The notes: generated by a model from the sequence alone, not told the origin. A DNA stretch of 64,000 bases from Isachenkonia alkalipeptolytica (GCF_009910325.1 NZ_SUMG01000007.1:121696-185695); one strand, 5' to 3'. Shown: positions 24,852-34,647, counted from the first letter of the stretch. A program made the numbers and translations.

Positions 24852-25170
24852 CTTCATTCCTCCCGTTTGTTCGTTCTACAGCTTTATCCCGTTTATTCGT
24901 TCTACAGCTTTGTGGGGTTTTTCCCTTTAATAATTATTAATTGATCCTGTTCTTTGATACCCGGATTCTTTTGACCTCCGGGCACTTGGTAATACCACCA
25001 AAGGCGGTAAACCTTCAGCAGTATTTTTGTATACCCCGAAAGCCGCGGTCCAAAACCCTTCCTGGAAACTTGGAAGGAAAAACTGATATTTAGTTTTATT
25101 ACATTAATGAGATGATTGATGCCGGTTCAACACCTTGATGTGCTTCTATCAATAGCTGTGGCCTATCGGA
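24852..25170. other. Intergenic gap, mostly featureless
   Basis: Two copies of a 27-bp unit (CGTTTGTTCGTTCTACAGCTTT-like) lie at about 24868-24911. The rest, to the stop of the penicillin-binding protein, shows no clear gene, terminator or structured RNA. Confidence 0.5.
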
Positions 25171-27366
25171 TTATTCCAGGGCTTCCCAAAACTCATGACT
25201 GAGCTCCAGGGCCACCCGACTTCCCCCTCGTCCTTCAGTGTTTTCAACCATGATCGTCAACAGTAAGTCCTCGGCTTCGTAATCAAAGCTGACAAACCAT
25301 CCCAACAGTTCATCCCCCTCGGCCATGTAATCGGATTTCAGTTCCGCTGTACCGGTTTTCCCTGCCAGCTTTCGGCTATGACCCGGGTTTTCCCTATAAA
25401 CGCTGCCGCTTTCCTCTTCCATAACCGCAATTAGGGCATCCCGTACGATGCCGATATTCTCTGGCGATCCGATGTTTTCCTGAAAGACTCGGGGACTGAA
25501 TTCCCCGGAGTCTTCCGAAGGGTCGCCGGCTTCTTCTTCGTCGCCGGCTTCTTCGCTGTCGTCTGGGCTGTCACCGGCACTGTCTTCTTCGCTGTCTTCC
25601 CCGGCTTCGCCCTCCGGTTCCAGCTCCTGAGCCACATCCTGAAGAAACAGTCGCGGCGTCAGCATGTCCCCGTCATTTAAAAATATGGTAAACATGGCGG
25701 TCATATGCACCGGGGATACTTGAATCTGTCCCTGGCCGAAACCGGTATCCGCCAGTAAGGGCTCGCTGTTGATTCCCTCATTGGAAAGACTGGAAATATA
25801 CATTGGAAACTCGAAGGGCACTTCCCGTCCGAATCCCAGCAGTTCTCCGTAGCGCTCCATGGCGTCGCCGCCCAGAGCCAGGGCCTGCTTGGCAAAATAG
25901 ATATTATCCGAGTGGACCATTCCCCGGTGTAAATTCACATCGGTGATCCGGTCCGTCACCCGGGTTACCCGGTAGCCGCCCCACTGGCTGCTTTCCTGCC
26001 ATTGAAGCCCTTCGATTTCGAAGGATTCCTCGGGGTCCAAGGTTCCTTCCTCAAGACCCATTACCGCGGTAAAGGCTTTAAAGATGGAGCCGGGAGCGTA
26101 GCGGTTCTGAAAGCGCCGGCTAAAGAGCTCCCCGGCGTCCTCCATTTCCGAGGCCCGGGGGTCCGGAAGCCCCAGGGTTCGAAGGTTCGAATCAAAGGCG
26201 GGCTCACTGCTGAGGGCCAGCACCTCTCCGGTTTTGGGATCCATCAACACCACGGCTCCTTTTTCCCCTTCCAGGGTTTCGGCTAAGGTTTGCTGCAGAT
26301 CCAAATCGATGGTCAGATGAATGTCCTCCCCGTTCTTCGCTTCGGTTTCCGCTATGATCCGCTCATTTTCTCCATCTTCATCGGTTACCGTAATCCGGAC
26401 ACCGGGACTGCCCCGAAGGACTTCTTCGTAGGCCAGTTCCAGGCCGTTCTTCCCGATGGTGGAGGTGCTGGAGTAGCCCTCCCCTTCCCGGTCTTCCAGT
26501 TCCTCTGCGGTTATCGGGCCCACATGGCCGATTACATGGCCGGTGTACTCACCGCCGCCGTATTCTCTACCGTCGATTTCCGAGAGCAACACGCCGGAAA
26601 TCTCCACCAGTTCCGAGACCCTAGGGTCTTCCATGCTGACCCGCTGCACCGGCGCCGCCCAGTCGGGACGGTCGGGATACTGCTTCGCCAAGGAGTCCAC
26701 CCGGTCCCGGGACAGTCCCAGGACCGAAGCGAAAGCGTCCACGGTGCCCTCTAAGTCCTCAGTGGCCTCGGGCACAATGGAGGCCTGATAGACCCGGCCG
26801 TTTACGGCGAGCCCCCGACCTTCCCGGTCAAAGATTTCTCCCCGCTCCGGCGGATCCATAGAAACCCCGATTAGATCCTCGGGAGCTTCCATTCCCTTCA
26901 ACAGATGAGCTGGTTCCCAAACCACTTCCCAGGGATTTTCCCGGTCCTCCCCGGTTGCTTCCTGTTCTGCAATTTCCATATTCTTAATCAAAGGGACCTC
27001 CGTGGTATACTCGATTTCCCCCGCCATGGAAGCCATCCGAACCTGCACTTCATAGGTCACCTCTTCCAGCTCTTCGAGGTCCATTTCTTCCCCGTCAAAT
27101 TCCACAGCTTCATAACTAAAGGTTCTCTCCTCGATTTCCAAATCACTGTAAACCTTTTCGTATCGCTGAGAAAACTCCCATTCCTGCCGGTCTATCAGCT
27201 CCCGGGAATTATCCTCCAACAGTTGAAGCATCTCCGGATAATCTCCCTGCTCCCAGTGCTCTAAATAGGTCCCCAGTGGGTCTTCGGGACTCAAAGGCTC
27301 CTCTTCGGAACAACCGGATAAAATCAGGGCTGTAAAAATTATTCCTAGCAACCATGTTTTTTTCAT
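25171..27366 (-). CDS. Class B penicillin-binding protein, MecA/PBP3-like lipoprotein
   Basis: 731 residues. A lipoprotein signal (lipobox LILSGC) leads to a MecA_N/NTF2-like domain (about 28-150), a PBP dimerisation domain with NGRVYQ and GHVGP, and a transpeptidase with the nucleophile in APGSIFKAF (Ser near 426), SDN at SDNIYF and KTG in AGKTGTAEL (near 670). It cross-links peptidoglycan outside the membrane; this subclass includes low-affinity resistant enzymes, but resistance cannot be read from sequence. Odd: an acidic low-complexity insertion of about 45 residues lies between SxN and KTG. GGAGTGGGAG precedes the ATG. It is divergent from dacF. Confidence 0.88.
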   Translation of the reverse strand: MKKTWLLGIIFTALILSGCSEEEPLSPEDPLGTYLEHWEQGDYPEMLQLLEDNSRELIDRQEWEFSQRYEKVYSDLEIEERTFSYEAVEFDGEEMDLEELEEVTYEVQVRMASMAGEIEYTTEVPLIKNMEIAEQEATGEDRENPWEVVWEPAHLLKGMEAPEDLIGVSMDPPERGEIFDREGRGLAVNGRVYQASIVPEATEDLEGTVDAFASVLGLSRDRVDSLAKQYPDRPDWAAPVQRVSMEDPRVSELVEISGVLLSEIDGREYGGGEYTGHVIGHVGPITAEELEDREGEGYSSTSTIGKNGLELAYEEVLRGSPGVRITVTDEDGENERIIAETEAKNGEDIHLTIDLDLQQTLAETLEGEKGAVVLMDPKTGEVLALSSEPAFDSNLRTLGLPDPRASEMEDAGELFSRRFQNRYAPGSIFKAFTAVMGLEEGTLDPEESFEIEGLQWQESSQWGGYRVTRVTDRITDVNLHRGMVHSDNIYFAKQALALGGDAMERYGELLGFGREVPFEFPMYISSLSNEGINSEPLLADTGFGQGQIQVSPVHMTAMFTIFLNDGDMLTPRLFLQDVAQELEPEGEAGEDSEEDSAGDSPDDSEEAGDEEEAGDPSEDSGEFSPRVFQENIGSPENIGIVRDALIAVMEEESGSVYRENPGHSRKLAGKTGTAELKSDYMAEGDELLGWFVSFDYEAEDLLLTIMVENTEGRGGSRVALELSHEFWEALE

Positions 27367-27616
27367 TTACTCCCACTCCCTTATCACTTGATATCCCCTC
27401 TATTATAACATCATTTTCCCGGTTTGCAGAGCCCTCTAGCATCTCTGTCCTATTTTTTCATTTTCCTCTTCCCCAATCCTTAATTACCTGCTAAAATGAG
27501 AGAGTCCATGCTCTAAGCAGCGGGGCGGAAATACATATCGAAAGCCAAAACCCATCAAGACCCGCTAAACTAAAACCAAGGAAATTAAAACCAACTAAAC
27601 TAAAGGAGCTAATAAT

Positions 27617-28954
27617 ATGTTTGATCACCTATGGAAAAAAACCGTTATCTTTACCTTGTCCGCTGCCCTGATGCTCTCAGCCACCACCGGTGTCTATGCC
27701 GTTCCCGAGGAGGAAAGCGATACGGACGATAGCGAAGCCGAAGAAGTCGCAATTATCGACGAAGAGGGTTTTCCCATTATTCGGGGAGAAATGGGCATTA
27801 CCATCGATGTGGAAACCGGCGAAATTCTCTATGCCAAAAATATCGATAAGAAGGCTTACCCCGCCAGTACCAGCAAGATCATCACCGGATTACTGTTTGC
27901 GGAAAACAGCGACAAGGAAGATGTCCTTTCCTATACGGAAAATGCTTTAGCCCAGCCTTCCTACTCCCTTAATACGGATTACGGTCCGATTCCCCTGGGA
28001 TATGAAATGACGGGAAAGTCCGCCATGGAGGCACTGCTGATTTACTCCGCCAACGATGTGGCCGCTATGGTGGGGGATCATGTGGCAGGGGATGGGGAAA
28101 GTTTCGTCCAAATGATCAACGACCGTTTCGATGAAATGGGACTGGAAAACACGAGTTTTACCAATGCCAGCGGTACTCATGATGAGGATCATTACACCAC
28201 GGCCTACGAACTGAGTGTGATTACCCGGGAAGCCCTTAGTAACCCCTGGGTGGAAGAAGTGCTTTTAACGGAAAGCGTAGTCATCCCCACTCCGAGGGGA
28301 ACGGTCCCCTGGGAAAATGCCCGCCGGAAAGTGGCCAACGGCGATCCGGTACTTGTGAAAACCGGTTACACACCTGCTGCAGGAAGATGTCTGGTGGCCA
28401 TTTATGAGCGCGATGGCAGAAAGATCGCAGGAATAGTTTTAAACTCGGAATACAATCATGGGGATACCATGGTATTTGAGGATATGGACCGGATCATGGA
28501 CTGGAGCTTTGATGAGGCGGAAAGAACTCCCTATTTTGAAGCGGGAGACCGGGTGGACACCCTGGAAGTGGAGTACCGCCCTCTGCGATTCTTCGGACCG
28601 GTGCACACCGCCGAGGTTCCTGTAACTATCCAGGAAGAAGTATTGTATTTCGAAAACGATATCAATGAAGAAGAAATCCATGTGGCGGTGGAGCTAAAGG
28701 ATGTTTCTCCCTTTTCCATGGACCCCGAGGAACCGGTGGGCACTGCCAGTATTCAAGAGCGGGAGGCAAAAGAAAGCTATGCCGTCTATCCGGAAGTCAG
28801 TCGGGGAGATATTCTCAGCAATCATATCGGACTGTATATCGGAACCGGTTTGGGAGGCTTAATAGGTCTTGTGGCCCTAGCAGGGCTGATCGGCTTTATT
28901 ATCCGGTTCAATGGAAGACTTCGTAAAAAGCGACGACAGTATCCCAGATTCTAG
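27617..28954 (+). CDS. D-alanyl-D-alanine carboxypeptidase (S11, DacF-like)
   Basis: 445 residues: signal peptide ending near VYAVPE, an acidic stretch, then the low-molecular-weight PBP fold with AYPASTSKII (nucleophile Ser, SxxK, near residue 86), YSANDVAA (SxN) and VKTGYT (KTG, near 247). A C-terminal membrane helix (GLGGLIGLVALAGLIGFIIR) and a basic tail anchor it. It trims the terminal D-Ala from peptidoglycan stem peptides. AAAGGAG lies before the ATG. The 250-bp region shared with the divergent PBP holds short CTAAA-type repeats but no clear operator. Confidence 0.9.
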   Translation: MFDHLWKKTVIFTLSAALMLSATTGVYAVPEEESDTDDSEAEEVAIIDEEGFPIIRGEMGITIDVETGEILYAKNIDKKAYPASTSKIITGLLFAENSDKEDVLSYTENALAQPSYSLNTDYGPIPLGYEMTGKSAMEALLIYSANDVAAMVGDHVAGDGESFVQMINDRFDEMGLENTSFTNASGTHDEDHYTTAYELSVITREALSNPWVEEVLLTESVVIPTPRGTVPWENARRKVANGDPVLVKTGYTPAAGRCLVAIYERDGRKIAGIVLNSEYNHGDTMVFEDMDRIMDWSFDEAERTPYFEAGDRVDTLEVEYRPLRFFGPVHTAEVPVTIQEEVLYFENDINEEEIHVAVELKDVSPFSMDPEEPVGTASIQEREAKESYAVYPEVSRGDILSNHIGLYIGTGLGGLIGLVALAGLIGFIIRFNGRLRKKRRQYPRF

Positions 28955-29027
28955 GGTTTCTTATGCCGAATGTTCTTTATCCAGGATACTCTACGGATAA
29001 ACATAATTACGCTTTCTAAATTAAATA

Positions 29028-29093
29028 TGGTCTATGCATTAGATATGGTCTATGAAGCAAGTATGCTCTATGAAGCAAGTATGCTCTATGAAT
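29028..29093. repeat. Short drifted tandem repeat after the dacF-like gene
   Basis: TATG(G/C)TCTATGAA-type units of about 15-18 bp repeat between the dacF-like stop and the terminator. Confidence 0.6.
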
Positions 29094-29096
29094 TAA

Positions 29097-29135
29097 AAGG
29101 CCGGGTTTTCACAGTGAAAACCCGGCCTTCTTGTA
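29097..29135. terminator. Bidirectional terminator
   Basis: AAGGCCGGGTTTTC, short loop, GAAAACCCGGCCTT is a 14-bp perfect stem with T-rich sequence following. It lies between the dacF-like and VanZ-like convergent genes. Confidence 0.92.
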
Positions 29136-29160
29136 TTTTTATCGACTATTTTTATCGACT

Positions 29161-29841
29161 TTACTTCTCCCAACCCTCTTCTTTCAATCTTTGAACAGCC
29201 CTCGCCCTACTGCCCCTGAAAACTTCTTCTTTTTCTTCTTGCCGCTGTTGCTCTTGTTGTTTCGGTTGTTCTTCCTGATTTCGCTGTTGCTCTTCCTCTT
29301 CCATTTGCTGCGCCTCCTGCTTTTGCTCCTGCTGTTGCTCCTGCAACAGTATGTACTGTAGCGTATTCACTCCAGCCGCCGAAGGCAGTCGAATCCCCTT
29401 TGCCAGCCAGTACATGGCAATACCGGTAACAGCGCCGACGCTGTCAATTAATACATCGCTAACCTCTCCGCTTCGACCGGGAATAAAGGTTTGATGATAC
29501 TCATCCACCCCTGCATAAACCGTGGCCAGGATCCATCCGTAGAGCAATCCCCGTTTTCCCGAATATCCCGAAATTTGAAAAGCCCGGACGGAAAGAATTC
29601 CCAGCACCGCATAAACCCCGAAATGGGCTCCCTTTCGAAACAGAAAGTGCAGCATCTCTTCATTGATTTCAATAAAAGGTATAATTGCAGCCAGCAGACT
29701 TGTGATCGCCCCTACAATGCGACCGCTGGCGTCCCCGGATACATCCCCGGGCTGATGGGAAAAGTAGAAGATAACCCCCATCCAAAGAAGCACCGGTAAC
29801 CATGCCTTTCCTATGGTTACTAAACTTAATTTCTTTTTCAT
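29161..29841 (-). CDS. VanZ-like membrane protein with Gln/Glu-rich tail
   Basis: 226 residues. Motifs FYFSHQPGD near the N-terminus, FLFRKGAHFGVYAVLG and YAGVDEYHQTFIPGRSG are typical of the VanZ family, with four membrane helices. VanZ proteins are linked to teicoplanin tolerance and cell-envelope biology, but most have no known function. Odd: the last 70 residues are nearly all Gln and Glu (repeated QQEQ/QEEQ), a likely cytoplasmic coiled or disordered tail of low-complexity origin. GCGAGGA precedes the ATG. Resistance is not implied. Confidence 0.82.
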   Translation of the reverse strand: MKKKLSLVTIGKAWLPVLLWMGVIFYFSHQPGDVSGDASGRIVGAITSLLAAIIPFIEINEEMLHFLFRKGAHFGVYAVLGILSVRAFQISGYSGKRGLLYGWILATVYAGVDEYHQTFIPGRSGEVSDVLIDSVGAVTGIAMYWLAKGIRLPSAAGVNTLQYILLQEQQQEQKQEAQQMEEEEQQRNQEEQPKQQEQQRQEEKEEVFRGSRARAVQRLKEEGWEK

Positions 29842-29979
29842 ACGACTTCCTCGCTTTCAGATATTATCACTTCTATATATACTTCTTATATATACCTCTT
29901 AAATCCTTGGTTTTCTATTTTCATTCTCTGTATTCATCTCCAGCGTTCTGCTTACTTCTTTAACTCGTTTTTTATTCTT

Positions 29980-30016
29980 CATTCTTTCTTCATTCTTTCT
30001 TCATTCTTTCTTCATT
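29980..30016. repeat. 11-bp tandem repeat
   Basis: Three copies of CATTCTTTCTT at 29980, 29991 and 30002 near the 3' end of the DUF368 gene. Confidence 0.9.
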
Positions 30017-30038
30017 TTTCGTCAACTCGACCATGCAA

Positions 30039-30809
30039 TTATTTTCCGAAACGGTACACCAAAGCCAGTCCCAGTCCAAAGGTTACCAACGGGAAGAACC
30101 CGATGGTCCCGGGCATTACCATATTAAAGGAACCGATAATCAACCCGGTAAAAAAGAACAGGATCTCCGACATGTATAAAGTAAACAAAGTTTTTAATAC
30201 CTTCGCCAGTATAAAGACCCCTGTGGCCGCCCCGGTGACAAAGATAATCAAGGTCCCCATCTGAAAGTCCCGCACCGCCTCTAAAATTTCTTCGTAAAGG
30301 CCGAGAACAATCAGCAACGCACTTCCGGAAACTCCGGGAACCATCATCGTGGCACTGGATACAAATCCCGCCAAAAAGGTTTGCCCCAGGGTTAACTCTG
30401 TACCGATAAACAGTGTGGGAAGCTCAAGTAGGCTGAAGGATAAAATCCCCCCGGTAACCAAAAGCAACAGCCGCTTTTTCGTATATCCCCGGGTCCGCTT
30501 TAAGATTAAGGGAATCGACATCAGCAGGCATCCCAGAATAAAAGCATAGGTCGGATCCGGATGATGATCAAATAAAAAGGACAGCAGTGCCCCTCCTGCA
30601 AATACTCCTACTAAGACACCGATGCCCATGGCAATATAGGGTTTGACGTGAAACCTGAGAAGGTCCTGCAGCATTTTCTCGTACATTCCGAAGATCACCA
30701 TAATGGTACCCCCGCTGACCCCAGGGATAATCACCCCGGCACCGAGGATGATCCCCCGCAACCATAAAATTATCTGGGCTTTACTTCTTAAGTATCCCCT
30801 TGTAATCAT
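30039..30809 (-). CDS. DUF368/PopT family undecaprenyl-phosphate transporter
   Basis: About 256 residues, nine or so membrane helices, with the paired family motifs PGVSGGTIMVIFGMYE and PGVSGSALLIVLGLYEE. Members have been shown to return undecaprenyl phosphate to the cytoplasmic face so that wall and glycan synthesis can continue. The ATG at 30809 is chosen by family start; a TTG at 30818 has a better-spaced AGGAG, so nine more bases may be coded. It is divergent from a PAP2 phosphatase that would make undecaprenyl phosphate, which supports the carrier-recycling role. Confidence 0.85.
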   Translation of the reverse strand: MITRGYLRSKAQIILWLRGIILGAGVIIPGVSGGTIMVIFGMYEKMLQDLLRFHVKPYIAMGIGVLVGVFAGGALLSFLFDHHPDPTYAFILGCLLMSIPLILKRTRGYTKKRLLLLVTGGILSFSLLELPTLFIGTELTLGQTFLAGFVSSATMMVPGVSGSALLIVLGLYEEILEAVRDFQMGTLIIFVTGAATGVFILAKVLKTLFTLYMSEILFFFTGLIIGSFNMVMPGTIGFFPLVTFGLGLALVYRFGK

Positions 30810-31000
30810 TTTTACCAAGTTCCCCACTCCTGTTGATTATATTCTCTGTCTCATGACACTATAGCATTTCTTAGCGATTTATGGTACAATATGCCACAGG
30901 AATTCTACAATTTACAAAAACTTCCCATAGTACTCTCTATAGGATAGAATACCGCATTATTGAAAAAAAATAAAGAGAAACTCTTAAAGGATGTGGTTAC

Positions 31001-31552
31001 TTGATCCAATCGATGGATGAAAATTTGTTTTTCAGACTTTACTCCCTGACCATGGAAAGCGACTTTTTGGGGGAATGGATGGTGTTTATTACCAACGCCT
31101 CTTCCACCCTGTTTGTACTTATATATTTGGCCCTGCTCCTGACGCTGTTAATCAGAAAAAACCGAAATATTGTACCCGCTCTCGGGGGACCCTTTATGGC
31201 CTTTATACTGGTGTACGTCATACGCATTTTTTACCAGAGACCCCGACCCTTTATGGCTCTGGATATTGAGAGTCTGATTTATCATGAAGCTTCCGGTTCC
31301 CTTCCCAGCATGCATGCCACCAGTGCCTTTGCCATTGCCGCCGCCGTCTATCTGGTCCATGAAAAACTGGGGCTGACCGCCTTGGCTTTAGCCGCCCTAA
31401 CCGGGATCTCCCGGGTTATGGTGGGGGTTCACTTTCCCCTGGATATTCTAACCGGCACTTTGTTATCAGCACTTGTGGTCTATGGGGCTTACCGTTTTTT
31501 CACGACAAAGAGGGTTTTTCACAAGATTATTAGTATTTTGAAGGTTTCATAG
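31001..31552 (+). CDS. PAP2-family membrane phosphatase (BcrC-like)
   Basis: 183 residues with several membrane helices and all three PAP2 signatures: YQRPRPF, PSMHATSAF (general acid His) and SRVMVGVHFPLDI (nucleophile His). The family removes phosphate from undecaprenyl pyrophosphate or phosphatidylglycerol phosphate; the short length and divergent PopT neighbour favour undecaprenyl pyrophosphate. TTG at 31001 is at good distance from AAAGG, with ATG at 31013 as the alternative. The next gene's ribosome binding site begins at its stop codon, so they are co-transcribed. Confidence 0.82.
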   Translation: MIQSMDENLFFRLYSLTMESDFLGEWMVFITNASSTLFVLIYLALLLTLLIRKNRNIVPALGGPFMAFILVYVIRIFYQRPRPFMALDIESLIYHEASGSLPSMHATSAFAIAAAVYLVHEKLGLTALALAALTGISRVMVGVHFPLDILTGTLLSALVVYGAYRFFTTKRVFHKIISILKVS

Positions 31553-31562
31553 GAGGATTTTG

Positions 31563-32069
31563 ATGAGAGAGTTAACAAGAAATAAAGCAAACGAGAAACA
31601 ATCCCCAATGGAGGATTTTTCCAGAGAGGAATTAGAAATTCGGTACCAACAATCTTTACTGGATTTACAGAATGCAGAGGATTTGAACCGGAAATACCAA
31701 CTGATTTTGGAAGAGGTGAATGACGGCTACTGGGAGTTGGACATGATAAGGGATGAATTTACCCTCCGCTCCAAGTACTACCGAAGTCACGGGGTAATCC
31801 CCACCTTGATCATTCAGCGAAAGGAAAAGTGGCAGCAACTGATTCATCCCGAGGACCGGGAGAATTTTCACCAGGCCCTGGAGGCTTTCTTAAACTCGGA
31901 AAAGAAATTTTTCAAGTTCAGTCACCGCCTGAAAACCCGGGATGATGAGTACCAATGGGTACTGGCTACAGGCTTTGGGCTTCGGGATGAAATGAAGGCC
32001 CCTAAGCGAATCATCGGAACCCATATGACCCTGTCCGATAAAGGAAAATCCTCCGGTCAGGAAAAATAA
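31563..32069 (+). CDS. Single PAS-domain protein
   Basis: 168 residues from ATG 31563, with AGGAGGA six bases ahead. Residues 1-45 are charged and probably helical; the rest is a PAS_3 fold (YWELDMIRDEF near the start, then IHPEDRENF and ETDG-like GFGLRDE). No kinase, cyclase or DNA-binding output domain follows, so it would act by binding a partner or ligand. It lies 10 bp after the PAP2 gene, suggesting a link to envelope stress or lipid carrier status. That link is inference. Confidence 0.72.
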   Translation: MRELTRNKANEKQSPMEDFSREELEIRYQQSLLDLQNAEDLNRKYQLILEEVNDGYWELDMIRDEFTLRSKYYRSHGVIPTLIIQRKEKWQQLIHPEDRENFHQALEAFLNSEKKFFKFSHRLKTRDDEYQWVLATGFGLRDEMKAPKRIIGTHMTLSDKGKSSGQEK

Positions 32070-32086
32070 AGAGCTAAACGAAGCTA

Positions 32087-32119
32087 AAAGACCCGGAAAA
32101 ATCAATCCGGGTCTTTTTT
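32087..32119 (+). terminator. Terminator after PAP2-PAS operon
   Basis: AAAAGACCCGGA, loop, TCCGGGTCTTTTTTC: a 10-bp perfect stem with a T run, 18 bp past the PAS stop. Confidence 0.92.
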
Positions 32120-32150
32120 CGAATGTCTTTCAAGACATGTTCATTATCGT

Positions 32151-32226
32151 TCAGGATTTTTCCAGGATCTTCTCAGGATTTTTTCAGGATCTTTTCAGGA
32201 TCTTTTCAGGATCATCTCAAGATCTT
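32151..32226. repeat. 12-bp tandem repeat
   Basis: About six copies of TTTTCAGGATCT with drift, between the PAS operon terminator and the M23 peptidase stop. Confidence 0.88.
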
Positions 32227-32256
32227 TTCCCTCCGCAAAACTATTGCGATTGACGA

Positions 32257-34122
32257 TTACTCTGTCACACTGCCGAATCCTCTGTCCGGTTCTAAGAACC
32301 ATGGTAGGGGATCCACCGCTTGGTTGTTAAGGCGAATTTCAAAGTGCAGATGGGGGCCTGTGGATCGTCCGGTACTGCCGATTCGAGCGATCAGGTCGCC
32401 TTTGTTTACATAGCTCCCCAAGGATACAAGCTTCTCATTGTTGTGGGCATACCGCGTGGTTAGCCCTCCTCCATGATCGATCTCCAGCCAGTTTCCGTAG
32501 CTTTCTCCCCGGAAGCTTTTTATAACCACACCGGATTGTACGGCAATTACCGGCGTTCCCACCGGTGCCGGAATGTCAATTCCCCGGTGCCATCGTAGAT
32601 CTCCCTCAAAGGGGTCCCTACGGTAACCGAAGTCCGAGGATAATCGTTGATAGCCGGGTAACGGCCAATACCATGTCTTATCGAAAACCGGGATATGGAA
32701 GCGTTGATTTTCCAGTTCAAATTCCTCGTAAATATCCTTTATCCAGCCTCGAATCTCTTGATGTTCCCGGAGTTCCTCTTCCAAAAACCCTTGAATTTCA
32801 AGAACAAGAGCTTCGTTGTTTGTTAACGATTCTCCTTGCAGGAGGGTATCGGCCTCCCTTTCCAAGTAGGATGCCACAATCAGTTTGTGCAGCGTGTCCA
32901 GCCTCCCATCCTCTTCCCTTTCCAGTGCTTCGGTTCCATGGATCCGATGTTCTAAAATCCATTGAGCCCCCTCCAGGATGGCTTTTTCCGCTGTAAACCA
33001 TTCTTTATCATAGGCGGTTTCCGCTGCTGAGCTAACCGGTGCACGATCCGATGCCCCTATGGAAAAGAAGTTATATACTGTTTTCGGTTCCACCGGAGAT
33101 CCTCCGACCTCATCTACCAATATCCCTTCATAAAGCTCTACCTGTGCTTCCTTATAGTTGTTCAGTACCAGCGCTGCAAGATATACCTCGTTCAACCCCG
33201 TAACTTCACCGGCTTCCAACAAAGCCTTCCCAATTTCTTCAGGAACATCCTTCCCGGGAGATAACCGATGAAACAGCTGTTGAATTTCCTCCTCAAGAAT
33301 CCCCGAAGGCATTCCTGTGGCCAATTGCATAAATTGATACATCTCCTCCGGAATTTTTGCCCGGTGCTCCTCGGTATAAGCTCTGTGAACCCAACCGATT
33401 TGATGATCTTTTAAAATTTTTACCCAGTCCTCCTGAACCTCCAGCAGGCTGTATACTTCCCCTGCCCCTACCCTTCCAAGAATTTCTCCCGACAAGGAGG
33501 GTTCCTGGCGAAAATTTAATACCTTAGCCCTTATTCTGATGGTATTCAGTGAAAGTTCCTCCATGCTTCCTTGTCGGGAAACCCGATCCTTATGAACCCA
33601 CCCTTCCAGAGTGTCGCTTTGTATATAGAGATAGTCGTTGATTTCATCCAAAACCGGAAGCATTTTATGGTCTTCGGTTATGCTTTCTACTGTAGCAAGG
33701 ACCGCACTCCCTGCTGCCGGCCCTTCCCGAAGAACGATCGGCTCATTCGCCGGGTCGGAATCCCCGGTTACCAGATCGGGATCCCCGGTGGTTTCTTTCT
33801 TAAAGGTTATCCAGCCCCGATTACTTTGTTCCTGAACCCAGCGGGCGGGATGAAAAGCTTCTGGATCCAGCCGTTCATATATCTGTTGCAAAGATGAATT
33901 ACTATCCGGGCTGAAATTCTCCCCGGCCATCTCCTCGGAAAATTCTTTCCCATAATAGGTGAACTCTACAAAAGTGCCTCCCCGCTTATCATAAACGGAT
34001 TCCAGTTCCTTGTCCAAAGGATAGGCTCTTGCCAGGGTGGAAAAGCCCAGAATGAAAATTAGAAAAGTAAGGGAGCCTGCCTTTGCAGCCTTTTTTATCA
34101 TCATCATTTTAGACTTTTTCAT
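32257..34122 (-). CDS. Exported M23 endopeptidase with SH3 domain
   Basis: About 621 residues. An N-terminal signal or anchor (AGSLTFLIFILGFSTLARAY) precedes an SH3b-like domain (VLNFRQEPSLSGEILGRVGA) and a long helical middle part. The C-terminal LytM/M23 domain has HRGIDIPAPVGT (zinc His and Asp, near residue 511) and GPHLHFE (near 592), both complete. It should cleave peptidoglycan cross-links outside the cell, with SH3 binding the wall. ATG 34122 is chosen because GGGAGGAG lies 11 bases upstream; an in-frame TTG at 34131 is too close. Confidence 0.86.
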   Translation of the reverse strand: MKKSKMMMIKKAAKAGSLTFLIFILGFSTLARAYPLDKELESVYDKRGGTFVEFTYYGKEFSEEMAGENFSPDSNSSLQQIYERLDPEAFHPARWVQEQSNRGWITFKKETTGDPDLVTGDSDPANEPIVLREGPAAGSAVLATVESITEDHKMLPVLDEINDYLYIQSDTLEGWVHKDRVSRQGSMEELSLNTIRIRAKVLNFRQEPSLSGEILGRVGAGEVYSLLEVQEDWVKILKDHQIGWVHRAYTEEHRAKIPEEMYQFMQLATGMPSGILEEEIQQLFHRLSPGKDVPEEIGKALLEAGEVTGLNEVYLAALVLNNYKEAQVELYEGILVDEVGGSPVEPKTVYNFFSIGASDRAPVSSAAETAYDKEWFTAEKAILEGAQWILEHRIHGTEALEREEDGRLDTLHKLIVASYLEREADTLLQGESLTNNEALVLEIQGFLEEELREHQEIRGWIKDIYEEFELENQRFHIPVFDKTWYWPLPGYQRLSSDFGYRRDPFEGDLRWHRGIDIPAPVGTPVIAVQSGVVIKSFRGESYGNWLEIDHGGGLTTRYAHNNEKLVSLGSYVNKGDLIARIGSTGRSTGPHLHFEIRLNNQAVDPLPWFLEPDRGFGSVTE

Positions 34123-34206
34123 GTGAAACAACTCCTCCCAGGCTCCTCACCCGGTTTTATTTTTTTCGGAATTGAAAAACCGTACATCCTGTACATTTAT
34201 ATGTTT

Positions 34207-34311
34207 AAGATTTTTTTACAACCCGATAAGATTTTTTTACAACCCGATAAGATTTTTTTACAACCCGATAAGATTTTTTTACAACCCGATAAGATTTTTT
34301 TACAACCCGAT
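34207..34311. repeat. 21-bp tandem repeat, five exact copies
   Basis: AAGATTTTTTTACAACCCGAT repeats at 34207, 34228, 34249, 34270 and 34291 in the upstream region of the M23 gene. Nothing else stands out between 34312 and 34640. Confidence 0.96.
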
Positions 34312-34647
34312 TTTAGAGTATTTACTTATACCCCTATTTCTCCGCTTTAATACTGTTTTTCTTTTCCCTTTTCATTATTTTCTCTTTCCCTATTTAAGTG
34401 GCAAAGACCTTTAGCGCTTTTAGAACTTTATTTTACTGTTCGGCTCCGATGCGGCGACGTTCCATAGGATTTTTTTCTTGCGGTGCTGCGCTTTTCAATG
34501 TCCGGCAAAAAATATTGTGTATATGTGCAGGAAATGTGCATAACCTCGGAGGGATTTCTTTGCAAAACCCGGAAGTTATCCACAAACAGTCTTTGCGTTC
34601 TTAGCCCCCGGCTTTAATCCGGGAATTCAAGGCAAAAAAAGAACAGA

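Noticed and set aside
24940..25100. Possible riboswitch near GCGGTAAACC...CCCCGAAAGCC
   Set aside because: I could not match it to a conserved riboswitch core, and the neighbouring genes give no ligand hint.
29161..29841. Glycopeptide resistance from the VanZ-like gene and MecA-type PBP
   Set aside because: VanZ-like and class B3 PBP genes are common in Firmicutes; no van operon or mec regulator is present, so resistance is not supported.
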